Positions 7,147 to 15,059 of a stretch of DNA of 64,000 nt are shown here, piece by piece. The stretch's first letter is position 1. The number at the start of each line of letters is the position of its first letter. This DNA comes from Streptomyces sp. NBC_01446 (lineage in GTDB: Bacteria; Actinomycetota; Actinomycetes; Streptomycetales; Streptomycetaceae). Under the pieces are notes generated by a model. It was not told the origin of the DNA. It saw nothing but the letters and a program-made list of their open reading frames with translations, and did not search any database. Where the stretch lies: positions 372,001 through 436,000 of the forward strand of contig NZ_JAPEPO010000001.1 in the NCBI RefSeq assembly GCF_026340095.1, read 5' to 3'. A program made the translations under genes and the position numbers.

Positions 7147-9132
7147 GTGACGGAGCACTCGGCAGTCACCGGCGTGCGAGGGCGCGGAGGCATCGTCTCG
7201 CTCGTGGAGTCGACGCTCGCGCTCGACCGTGCCGCGGAGCGTCCGCTGACCATGCTGCTCGGGCCACGCGGCAGCGGAACCAGCGAGCTGCTGTGCGTCC
7301 TGATGGAGCAGTTCGGGAGCCAATACCCCTTCGGATACGTCAAGTTCACCTCGGGCCAGGAGCTGCTGCCGCGCTACGCGCTCGGCCTGCTGGCACGGCA
7401 GCTGGCCCGCGATCTGCCGAGCTACCGGCACACGGCGTTCCCGCGCCTGGCCCTCGGGCTCCTCGCCTCCGACCAGGACCTTCCGCACCAGGCCCTCACG
7501 GGTGGACAGCGTGGCATCCGGGGCGCCCTCACGGATCTCGAGAAGAAGGCCAAACATCAGCACGGCGACTATCTGGCCGCCTATCTGACGGTCGCCCAGG
7601 CCTCGATCGACGCGCCCGAAGGGGCGAGCCGGAGCGCGCGTACGCTGCTCTCCGCGGCGACCGACACGTCCGCGCGGTCCTGGGCCGGGCGCTGGGACCA
7701 CTCGGCCGCCGCCTGGTTCGGGCAGCACCGCCTCACCCACAGTTCCGACCCGTGGGAGTCCCTGCTCGAACTCAACCGCTGGCGCCACCAGGGCGACGAG
7801 CGCGACAAGCTCCGGCTCGACCAACTCCTGTGCTCCGCCTTCCTGGAGGACCTGCGCACCAGCGTCAAGGGGCTGTTCCGGCCGCGCTCGTACCTGCTGC
7901 TGCTCGACGAGACGCACACCGACCACGGCCGTGAGTTCCTCGATCTGCTGCTCCAGGCGCGGCACGACGACACCGTGCTCGGGCGCCGCCCGTGCGACCC
8001 GCTGTCCGTCGTGGCGGGCTGCAACCGGTGGCTGCCCCGCTGGGGCCCGGCGACCGGCGAGGAGTGGCCCTGGCGGCCGCGCGAGCCCGACCGGGCCTCG
8101 CTCGCCGACTGGCACGAGCACCGCCCCTCCGGGGACGGCCAGGACACGTGGTGGTATCCGCTGCGCATGCGCGACCTCGACCGCGACGAGGTGCGCATCC
8201 ATGTCGAGCAGCAGCTCAACACCCACCCCGAGCTCACGCCGTTCACCACGCTCGCGCCGTTCGTCCACCGGCTCACCGGCGGTCTGCCGAAGGCCGTCCA
8301 GCAGGTCTTCGAAGTGCTCGGGGGGCCGAACGTGCCCCAGGTGCCGGGCCCGCGGCAGAACCTCTGGCTGCGCGACCTGCCGCACCGCACCGTGTCGGCC
8401 GGGGGACGCAAGCCGTTGCTCGTGGACGCCGCGCTCGACGACCTGCTCGCCGACTTCGACGCCGCGGACCGCGACCGGCTCGCCCAATGTGCCGCCGCCG
8501 ACGACCTGTTCGTGGGCGCGCAGCTGCTCGGCCGTGGCGCGGAGCTGTTCACCGACATCCGCAGCCGCTGGCTGCTGAGCGCTCCCGGCACGCTGTCCCT
8601 CCATCCCTGGCTCCGGCGGATGCTGCTGTGGCACCTGGCCGGGCGGGCCGGCGCCTGGGACACCGCGCACGAGGTCCTCGCGGAGCATTACGCGAACGGG
8701 GAGCAGCGCGTTCAGGAGCTCTACCACCTTCTCGCGCTGGAAAAGGTCGACGAGGTGGCCGAGTACCTCGTGACCTTGCGCAACACGGCGCGGACGGAGG
8801 AGTGGCTCAGCGCCTTCCACGCCATCACCTCGGCCCCCAACCGGCTCGCCCACCCCGGCGGTCCGCTGGAGCTGCGGGCGCGGCTCGCGCCGTCCGACCC
8901 CGGCGACCAGGTCACCGTCCCCGCCGTGATCCGCGACCTGGTGGTGGCGCGCTGGCTGTGGAGCGACCCGCTCACGGATCCCGGCAGGCAGCTGAGCCCG
9001 GTCCTGGCCGACGGGTTCGTGCACCTGTCCCGACTGTGGAGGAACTACAACGTGGCTCTGGTCAACGAGGCGGAGCGCTACCGGCTCACGACACCCACCC
9101 GTACGTCGCCGATACTCGGGAGCGGGACGTGA
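7147..9132 (+). CDS. STAND-like P-loop NTPase with degenerate Walker A, first gene of a TIR conflict system
   Basis: This 661-residue cytoplasmic protein starts at a GTG at 7147, with GGGAG 9 bases upstream; a TTG at 7141 is less well spaced. Residues 37-48 read LLGPRGSGTSEL, in the place of a Walker A loop but with Thr where the catalytic Lys should be. A Walker B strand, LLLLDE, lies at residues 250-255, and a winged-helix-like segment (LHPWLRRMLLWHL) occurs near residue 485. The overall plan resembles STAND NTPases. It overlaps the next gene by 4 bases. The missing lysine suggests nucleotide binding without efficient hydrolysis, or a purely structural switch. I cannot name a published family. 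Confidence 0.7.
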   Translation: MTEHSAVTGVRGRGGIVSLVESTLALDRAAERPLTMLLGPRGSGTSELLCVLMEQFGSQYPFGYVKFTSGQELLPRYALGLLARQLARDLPSYRHTAFPRLALGLLASDQDLPHQALTGGQRGIRGALTDLEKKAKHQHGDYLAAYLTVAQASIDAPEGASRSARTLLSAATDTSARSWAGRWDHSAAAWFGQHRLTHSSDPWESLLELNRWRHQGDERDKLRLDQLLCSAFLEDLRTSVKGLFRPRSYLLLLDETHTDHGREFLDLLLQARHDDTVLGRRPCDPLSVVAGCNRWLPRWGPATGEEWPWRPREPDRASLADWHEHRPSGDGQDTWWYPLRMRDLDRDEVRIHVEQQLNTHPELTPFTTLAPFVHRLTGGLPKAVQQVFEVLGGPNVPQVPGPRQNLWLRDLPHRTVSAGGRKPLLVDAALDDLLADFDAADRDRLAQCAAADDLFVGAQLLGRGAELFTDIRSRWLLSAPGTLSLHPWLRRMLLWHLAGRAGAWDTAHEVLAEHYANGEQRVQELYHLLALEKVDEVAEYLVTLRNTARTEEWLSAFHAITSAPNRLAHPGGPLELRARLAPSDPGDQVTVPAVIRDLVVARWLWSDPLTDPGRQLSPVLADGFVHLSRLWRNYNVALVNEAERYRLTTPTRTSPILGSGT

Positions 9133-10628
9133 GCCCTCTGGCCTGGCCCCGGTGGCGCGAGTGGTCCTGGCGGACGGTGAAGCTGGTCGCGGCCGGTGTG
9201 GCGCTCGCCGTGGTGCTGTCCGTCGCCGGATTCGTGATCGTCGACAAGGTCTCGGACGCCCGCGCCCGCTGCGCCGACGGCGTGACGCATGTGGACCCGG
9301 ACCGGGAGTGTGTCGGAGTCACCGACGGCTCGTTCCCGTTCGCCGGACATCTCAAGCGGGTCGAGAAGAAGATCGAGGAGGAGAACAAGCGGGTCTACGA
9401 CCACCGCGGCACGGACCCGTACGTCACGGTCGCCTACCTCACCTCCTTCACCGTCACCGACGACGACAGCAACTCCGAGGACTCGGTGCGGCACGAGCTC
9501 GAAGGCGCCTATCTCGCGCAGATCCGGCACAACACGGGGGACCTCGCCGCCTCCCCGAAGATCCGGCTGCTCGTCGCCAACACCGGGAGCGGCGCGCGCC
9601 ATTGGGAGCACACCGTCGACGAGCTGATCGCCCGCAAGAGCGCTCCCGACCGGCTCGTCGCGGTGGCGGGCCTCGGCCCGAGCACCGGCCCGGACGTGGC
9701 GGCGCTGCGCAAGCTGTCGCGGAACGGCATCGCGACGGTCTCCAGCATCATGACGGCCACCGACATCAAGGGAATACAGGGTTTCGTGCGGGTCGCGCCG
9801 ACCAACGCGGACGAGGCGCGGGCGGGCGCCGCGTATCTCAAGCGGCAGAAGAACAAGTACCGCACCGCCGTCGTCATCCAGGACGCCGACAAGGACGACC
9901 TCTACGCGTCCACCCTCGGCGACGCGTTCAGCGCGGAGTACCCGGACAAGAAGCACCGCCTGGTCGCGGACCGGATCACGTACGACTCCTCGGTGCCCTC
10001 GGCCTGGCCCAACGAACTCCATTACACCGCTGAGCAGTTGTGCGGCGAGCGGCCCGATGTGGTCTATTTCGCGGGGCGCGGACGCCATCTGTCGCACTTC
10101 CTGAACGCGCTCGCCAACCGCACCTGCCAGTCGCGGAACTTCACCGTGCTCACCGGCGACGACACGACGAACCTGACGCCCAGGGAACTCGCGGCCGCCG
10201 CGCGCACCGGCGTGACCATGCTCTACACGGGCCTCGCTCACGCGGACATGTGGCGCAACGACCCGGGCGCGGTCTCGGGACCGTCCGCCGGCAGTTTCCA
10301 GCGGGGCGGCGCCCTCGACAAGTGGTTCCCCGACGACGCCCGTTACGACGGCCAGGACATCATGGGTCACGACGCGGTGCTCACGGCGGCGCAGGCGATC
10401 CGGATGGCGTCCAACTGGCAGGGCGAGGTGACGGGGCGCTCGGTCGGCCGGATGTTCCTCCAGCTCGACGGGGACCGCAAGGTGCCGGGCGCGAGCGGCT
10501 TCCTGTCGTTCAAGGACAACGGGGACCCGCGCGACAAGGCGGTCCCGATCCTGCGGCTCACTCCGAAGGGCGAGTCGGAGCTGGTGGACGTGTCGGCACC
10601 GGGGGGCGAACCGGCGACGGGCGGGTAG
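9129..10628 (+). CDS. Membrane-anchored periplasmic-binding-fold (type I, Leu/Ile/Val-like) protein
   Basis: This 499-residue protein has one N-terminal membrane segment (residues about 17-40) and a large extracytoplasmic domain of the ABC substrate-binding type I fold. Segments such as VAVAGLGPSTGPDVAAL, GFVRVAPTNADEARAGAAYL and DGQDIMGHDAVLTAAQAI are typical of branched-chain amino-acid receptor proteins. There is no lipobox, and no ABC permease or ATPase nearby. It starts in the stop of the NTPase gene (GTGA). Context suggests a ligand or envelope sensor for the cytoplasmic NTPase/TIR proteins rather than a transporter part. Confidence 0.75.
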   Translation: MSPLAWPRWREWSWRTVKLVAAGVALAVVLSVAGFVIVDKVSDARARCADGVTHVDPDRECVGVTDGSFPFAGHLKRVEKKIEEENKRVYDHRGTDPYVTVAYLTSFTVTDDDSNSEDSVRHELEGAYLAQIRHNTGDLAASPKIRLLVANTGSGARHWEHTVDELIARKSAPDRLVAVAGLGPSTGPDVAALRKLSRNGIATVSSIMTATDIKGIQGFVRVAPTNADEARAGAAYLKRQKNKYRTAVVIQDADKDDLYASTLGDAFSAEYPDKKHRLVADRITYDSSVPSAWPNELHYTAEQLCGERPDVVYFAGRGRHLSHFLNALANRTCQSRNFTVLTGDDTTNLTPRELAAAARTGVTMLYTGLAHADMWRNDPGAVSGPSAGSFQRGGALDKWFPDDARYDGQDIMGHDAVLTAAQAIRMASNWQGEVTGRSVGRMFLQLDGDRKVPGASGFLSFKDNGDPRDKAVPILRLTPKGESELVDVSAPGGEPATGG

Positions 10629-10713
10629 TGCGTCCCGCTACCCACGGCGGTCAACCCGGCTTATTCTCGGGGGTGTTGAACCGGTCGGCCCCGGCGGCAG
10701 TTTGTGAGGGCGC

Positions 10714-11799
10714 GTGGATCCATCCGCTTTCTTCTATACGAGCTGCACCCGTGGCGACGGCTGGCCCGCGCTCACCCGCTTCCACGCCGATCTGGAGTAC
10801 CGGCTGCGGGCACAGGAGGGTTACGGCATCAGTGGCGCGCTCGGCGCGGCGATGAACCCCGACACGGTGCCGAGCAGCGCCATCACCAGGGCCGGCGTGA
10901 TGATCGCGCTCTACTCCCCCAGGTATTTCCTGGACCGCGGCTGCGGCCTGGAGTGGGCCGTCATCCAGTCCCGGATGCGCCGCCGTGCGAACGTCGAGGG
11001 CATCCAGGTCCCCGGCTGTCTCATCCCGGTCTGCTGGAAACCCGTGGCCGAGCGTCTGATCCCGCAGGAGGTGCGCCGCTCCGAGTCGTTCCCCGGGCCC
11101 GGCGCCTTCGACTGGCTCAGGGAGCAGGGCCTGGAGGCCCTTGTGTCGTCGTCGGACCCGGGCGCCGACGAGCGGTACTACGTGTTCGTCGAGCAGCTGA
11201 CCAAGAGCATTCTGGAGGCCGGGCGCGCGGGGCTGGCACCGCTCGGGGCCGACGAAGCGCGCGACACGCTCCCCGCGTTCGGCTCCGCGCAGGGCGCGGC
11301 CGGCCCGAGCGGCCCCCATCTCAGGGTGCCCGAGCAGCCTGCTCCCCGGCACGAGAGCGCCGCCGGTGAGCCACGCTCGGTCGCCATCAGCTACGTCGGC
11401 GCCGACCAGGCGTGGGCCGACTGGATGGACGGCGTGCTCCGCGAGGAGGGCCACACCGTGCGGCAGCGGCGCCGGCGGGTCGGGCGTGAGACTCTGTCGC
11501 AGGCCGTGGAGCGCGCACGGGACGGCGCCGACCGTGTCGTGGTCGTCTTCTCCCGCAGCTACTTCGACGCGGGGAACACCGCCCCCACCGACTGGGAGGC
11601 GGCCTTCAATCCGCCCGCCTCCGACCCGTCCTGGCTCGTCGCCGTACAGATCGACGCGGCGCCCCGGCCCGTTCTCGTACGCGGCGTCAAGGTCCTGACA
11701 CTGGAGGGGTCCGGCCCCGACCAGGCCGAACGGCTCCGCGAAGGAGTCATGGACACGACGGGTACGGCGCGCCGCGACCCGGCGGGGGGAGCGCGTTGA
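10714..11799 (+). CDS. Double TIR-domain protein (N-terminal FxsC-like TIR plus second TIR)
   Basis: This 361-residue protein has two TIR domains. TIR-1 (residues 1-175) begins AFFYTSCTRGDG and has the candidate catalytic Glu80 in CGLEWAV. It aligns with the TIR of the next protein, where the same position is CRREWAV (Glu445). TIR-2 (about 220-345) begins RSVAISYVGADQAWADW and has Trp294-Glu295 in the equivalent helix. TIR domains of this type either cleave NAD or act as adaptors. The GTG at 10714 follows an 85-base gap; the gene overlaps the next by 4 bases. Confidence 0.8.
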   Translation: MDPSAFFYTSCTRGDGWPALTRFHADLEYRLRAQEGYGISGALGAAMNPDTVPSSAITRAGVMIALYSPRYFLDRGCGLEWAVIQSRMRRRANVEGIQVPGCLIPVCWKPVAERLIPQEVRRSESFPGPGAFDWLREQGLEALVSSSDPGADERYYVFVEQLTKSILEAGRAGLAPLGADEARDTLPAFGSAQGAAGPSGPHLRVPEQPAPRHESAAGEPRSVAISYVGADQAWADWMDGVLREEGHTVRQRRRRVGRETLSQAVERARDGADRVVVVFSRSYFDAGNTAPTDWEAAFNPPASDPSWLVAVQIDAAPRPVLVRGVKVLTLEGSGPDQAERLREGVMDTTGTARRDPAGGAR

Positions 11800-14042
11800 C
11801 CGGGTCGAGACGTTCCGCCACCGATCCGCCGCCGATATCGAACCTGCCGGTCCAGGCGACCCCGTTCGTCGGCCGTGACGAAGAGATCGCCGCCATCCAG
11901 GACCTGTTCGAGGACCACCGAGCGGTCCTCCTGCACGACCCGGCCGACCGGCAGCACGGGTACGGCAAGTCGGAGGCGGCCATCACGTACTGCCATCGCT
12001 ATCGCATGCGCTACCGCGTGGCCTGGTGGTTCAACTGCTCGCACGAGAGCGATCCCCACCGGCTGCGGCGGCTGATCGAGCGCGGGACGGACGAGCTGCA
12101 CACCCGGTACCGCGAGGTCCTGCGCGTCACGGACATCCCCGAACGGCCGGACGACAAGTGGCTGCTCCTGTACGACAACGTGGCCGATCCCGACCGTATC
12201 CAGGGCCTCTTACCGGCCGGCGACGCCCGGATCCTGGTCACCTCCCGCCCGCCGGGCGCGGCGTGGGACGAGGCCGCCCGGCTGCCCGTCGGCGACCTCG
12301 ACCCGCCTGAAGTGGCCAGTCTCTTCCGTCAGTTGGCCGAGATCCGGCAGCCCGTGGCCGAGGATCTCGCCCGCACGTTCGCGGGACATCCGCGGCAGAT
12401 CATCGCGGTGGCCGAGCAGATCCGCCGCGGCACCCCGCCCGCCGCGTGCGTCACACTCGCCGACGCCGTACGGCTCGCGCCCGCGCCCACGCGGCCCGCA
12501 CCGCCGCAGCCGTCGGGCCACGTGCGGATGAGCGCCCAGGACCGGGAAACCCTCATCGACACCCTGCTGTCCTCGCCGGTCTGCCGGGACCTGCCCAGCT
12601 ACCGCGCCTGGATCGAGGCCATCGACCGGCGGGCGGCGGTATCGTCCGGCCTGCCGTCGGAGACGGAGACCATCCGCACGCGCGTCGTCGGCCTGGTGTC
12701 CATCGCCCTCAGCCGGGACGCTCCCGATGTCCTGCTGGCCCTCGCCAAAGCCTTCGAGGACCGGGCCGGCCGGCACGAGGCGCAGCTCGTCCGGGCGCTG
12801 ATCGGCCCGGCGGCGGCGAACTGGAACGAGAACAAGGAGCCGATACGCGCCGTGCTGCCCCCACGCCCCGCCGATGCCCCGTTCTTCTTCACCAGCTACG
12901 CGAACCGTGAGGACGACCAGGACCATGTCGCCGAGTTCCACGAGCAGCTCGAACAGGAGCTGCGCATCAAGCGCGGCCGCAATGTGACGAGTACGGGCTT
13001 CCTGGACCGCCGCAGTCTCCAGCTCGGCCTCACCTGGCGGGAACCGATGGTCGAGGCGATCCGCTCGACGCGGCTCCTTGTCGCGCTGATCACCGCGGAC
13101 TACTTCGAGAGTGAGTGGTGCAGGCGGGAGTGGGCCGTGATGACGGAGCGCGCCCGCCGGGCCGGGCGTTCGCTGGGGGACGAGCCGGTTGCCATCCTGC
13201 CGCTGTTCTGGGTCAAGCCCCGCGGCCCGCTCCCCAAGGATCTGGCCGCCATCCAGTACAGCTCGCCCGCGCTGTTCGGCGGGAGCAAAGCCCCGGACAA
13301 CCTGATCGACCTGCTGCGCGAGGACAAGAAGAAGGCGGCGGCCTTCATCCGCAGGCTCGCCGACACCATGATCGACGCGGCGGACCGCGATCTTCCGGCG
13401 CTCGACGCGGACGCCGTACGGGACATTCCGCTCGCGTTCGGCGAGTGGGACACGGGGGACACGTCGCTGTCGGGCTCCACGACAGGATCGGACCTCGGGA
13501 CGGGCGGCGCCCAGCCGCACCCCGATCCCGAGCCGCAGCCGCAGCCGCAGCCGCAGCCGACGCCGACGCCTGAACCGGATCCGGCGCCCCCCGAGCAGGC
13601 GGAGCACACCCCCGCGCCCTCCCTCGTGCCGGACTCTCGTGTCTCTCCCGACCGGCCCGAGCCTGCGGTACGGCCCACCGAACCCCCGGCCGTGACCGCC
13701 CCCACTCCCCCGGCGGCCTCCGACAAGACCCGGCTGATCGAGGCCCTGACGACCGGACCGCTGCGTGAGCCCACGCGGTACACGCCCTGGGTCGAGGCCG
13801 TGCTCCGGGACGTCGACCAGGATCACCATCCCGCGGTCACGCAGTTCGTCGACCCGCTCAGAAGACGGGTGCACCTGCTCGTGAACTTCGCCTACGACCA
13901 GACCACCCCGGACCTGTTCCGTGCCATGGCCCGGGCGCTCACGCTGGTCGACCCCGGCGGCGCCACCGCTCCCGACGAGACCGTGACCGCGGTGCACAGA
14001 CTGGTGGACCGTATCGTCGCGGCATGGCCCCATCACACGTGA
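11796..14042 (+). CDS. NB-ARC NTPase - effector-associated domain - TIR - effector-associated domain protein
   Basis: This 748-residue protein has five parts. An NB-ARC/STAND NTPase comes first (about 24-215): GRDEE box, Walker A HGYGKS at 54-59, Walker B LLLYD at 123-127, VTSR sensor at 148-151. A helical domain of about 95 residues (about 248-343, LIDTLLSSP...YRAWIEAI) follows, then a FxsC-like TIR (about 360-525, FFFTSYAN, Glu445). Next is a Pro/Gln linker (about 572-645, with PQPQPQPQP). A second copy of the helical domain (about 645-745, LIEALTTGP...YTPWVEAV) ends the protein. The repeated domain fits the effector-associated domains that join sensors to effectors in bacterial conflict systems; the exact type is my judgement. 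Confidence 0.8.
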   Translation: MTGSRRSATDPPPISNLPVQATPFVGRDEEIAAIQDLFEDHRAVLLHDPADRQHGYGKSEAAITYCHRYRMRYRVAWWFNCSHESDPHRLRRLIERGTDELHTRYREVLRVTDIPERPDDKWLLLYDNVADPDRIQGLLPAGDARILVTSRPPGAAWDEAARLPVGDLDPPEVASLFRQLAEIRQPVAEDLARTFAGHPRQIIAVAEQIRRGTPPAACVTLADAVRLAPAPTRPAPPQPSGHVRMSAQDRETLIDTLLSSPVCRDLPSYRAWIEAIDRRAAVSSGLPSETETIRTRVVGLVSIALSRDAPDVLLALAKAFEDRAGRHEAQLVRALIGPAAANWNENKEPIRAVLPPRPADAPFFFTSYANREDDQDHVAEFHEQLEQELRIKRGRNVTSTGFLDRRSLQLGLTWREPMVEAIRSTRLLVALITADYFESEWCRREWAVMTERARRAGRSLGDEPVAILPLFWVKPRGPLPKDLAAIQYSSPALFGGSKAPDNLIDLLREDKKKAAAFIRRLADTMIDAADRDLPALDADAVRDIPLAFGEWDTGDTSLSGSTTGSDLGTGGAQPHPDPEPQPQPQPQPTPTPEPDPAPPEQAEHTPAPSLVPDSRVSPDRPEPAVRPTEPPAVTAPTPPAASDKTRLIEALTTGPLREPTRYTPWVEAVLRDVDQDHHPAVTQFVDPLRRRVHLLVNFAYDQTTPDLFRAMARALTLVDPGGATAPDETVTAVHRLVDRIVAAWPHHT

Positions 14043-14554
14043 CACCGAACCGGAGACCGGCGCGCGACTGCCCGTTCTGCCACATCGCCGCGGGTACGGG
14101 ACCGGCCCGCCTGATCGCCGCAGGACCGGACGTCATCGCCTTCCTTCCGCTGCGCCCGGTCCATCCCGGCCATGTCCTCGTCGTGCCCCGGCGCCATCTG
14201 GAGGACATCTGGGAGCTGGACGAGGAGACAGCAACGGCCGTTACCCGTACGGTACTTCGCGTCGCGCACGCCGTGCGTACGGTGTTCCGGCCCGACGGGC
14301 TCAACGTCATCCAGTCGTCGGGGGCCGCGGCGACCCAGACGGTGCCGCATCTCCACGTCCATGTGGTCCCGCGGTTCGCGAACGACCGGATGGGCGCCAT
14401 CTGGCCCGCCCCGGCCGACGGGTCACCCGTCGCCCTGGACGACGCGGCGAGCCGGCTGTCCAAGGCCCTAGAACAGGACGACCAGGGCGATGATTTGGGC
14501 CAGGGCCAGGCCGCCGTAGAAGAGCGCGACCGTCAGGGAACCCGCGGCCCGTAG
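14039..14554 (+). CDS. HIT (histidine triad) family hydrolase
   Basis: This 171-residue protein has the histidine triad motif HLHVHVV and an N-terminal CPFCHIA zinc-type segment. The family hydrolyses or transfers nucleoside monophosphates, for example dinucleoside polyphosphates. I take the GTG that overlaps the previous stop (GTGA); the ATG at 14024 would give 5 more residues and a 19-base overlap. Translational coupling to the TIR genes suggests it belongs to the system, perhaps acting on a nucleotide product. Its last 87 bases are antisense to the convergent membrane-protein gene. Confidence 0.85.
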   Translation: MTPNRRPARDCPFCHIAAGTGPARLIAAGPDVIAFLPLRPVHPGHVLVVPRRHLEDIWELDEETATAVTRTVLRVAHAVRTVFRPDGLNVIQSSGAAATQTVPHLHVHVVPRFANDRMGAIWPAPADGSPVALDDAASRLSKALEQDDQGDDLGQGQAAVEERDRQGTRGP

Positions 14555-14896
14555 CGCGCCGGCCCGCTCCGCGCCGGCGCTCGCGTCGAGGCTGAACGGC
14601 TCTATGCCGCTGGCCGGCCGCCGCACCTTGTCGTAGAGCCGTCTGAACAGCCGCTCTTTGTACAGGAAATACCCGTCGAGCAGCCAGAACGCCACGATGG
14701 GGACGAAGCCCGTGGCCGCCACCGTCCGGCTCTCGTTCCCGGCGGCGAAGGCGAGCAGCGCACCCATCAGGGTCAGCGCCCAGCCCTTGATCAGGAACGA
14801 GTTGTTGCCCATCCGCGCGACGACGGCCTGGATCAGTTCGAGGTGCCTGATCTGCCCGTCGTCCAGAACTGTCCGGCTCGCAGGTTCCCCTGTCAC
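14468..14896 (-). CDS. Small three-TM membrane protein facing the TIR system
   Basis: This 142-residue protein has an N-terminal HLELIQAVVARMGNNSF segment, then hydrophobic segments at about residues 36-55, 60-80 and 118-142. The RHLELIQ...RM.NSF.KGW opening is one I recognise in small membrane proteins of accessory regions, but I know no assigned function. It overlaps the HIT gene tail-to-tail by 87 bases. Such proteins near TIR/NTPase systems can be membrane-perturbing effectors, which is an inference here. Confidence 0.65.
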   Translation of the reverse strand: MTGEPASRTVLDDGQIRHLELIQAVVARMGNNSFLIKGWALTLMGALLAFAAGNESRTVAATGFVPIVAFWLLDGYFLYKERLFRRLYDKVRRPASGIEPFSLDASAGAERAGALRAAGSLTVALFYGGLALAQIIALVVLF

Positions 14897-14968
14897 GGCA
14901 TTCCCCCTTCGGGCGGAACCCTACCGAGGGGAGCATGGCGCCGTTACCCCCGTCACTCACTGGTCGAA

Positions 14969-14982
14969 TAAGCGACTGCTTA
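14969..14982. promoter_or_regulatory. Inverted repeat upstream of acyl-CoA dehydrogenase gene
   Basis: TAAGC-GACT-GCTTA lies 78 bases before the start codon at 15060, in the position of a promoter. A short dyad of this kind fits a TetR- or FadR-like operator; the regulator is not adjacent. Confidence 0.45.
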
Positions 14983-15059
14983 GTACGCTGAGGGGGCGGG
15001 GCCCGCCGGCCCCGTGGATCAGTACCGCCCGTCACCACCAGTGCGCCTGGAGTAAACGC

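Noticed and set aside
7057..9024. 655-residue minus-strand frame opposite the first conflict-system NTPase
   Set aside because: The plus-strand gene has the ribosome site, the coupled downstream gene and NTPase motifs; the antisense frame has none.
10629..10713. Separate promoter between the binding-fold gene and the double-TIR gene
   Set aside because: The gap is only 85 bases and I could not find a convincing -35/-10 pair; an operon is simpler.
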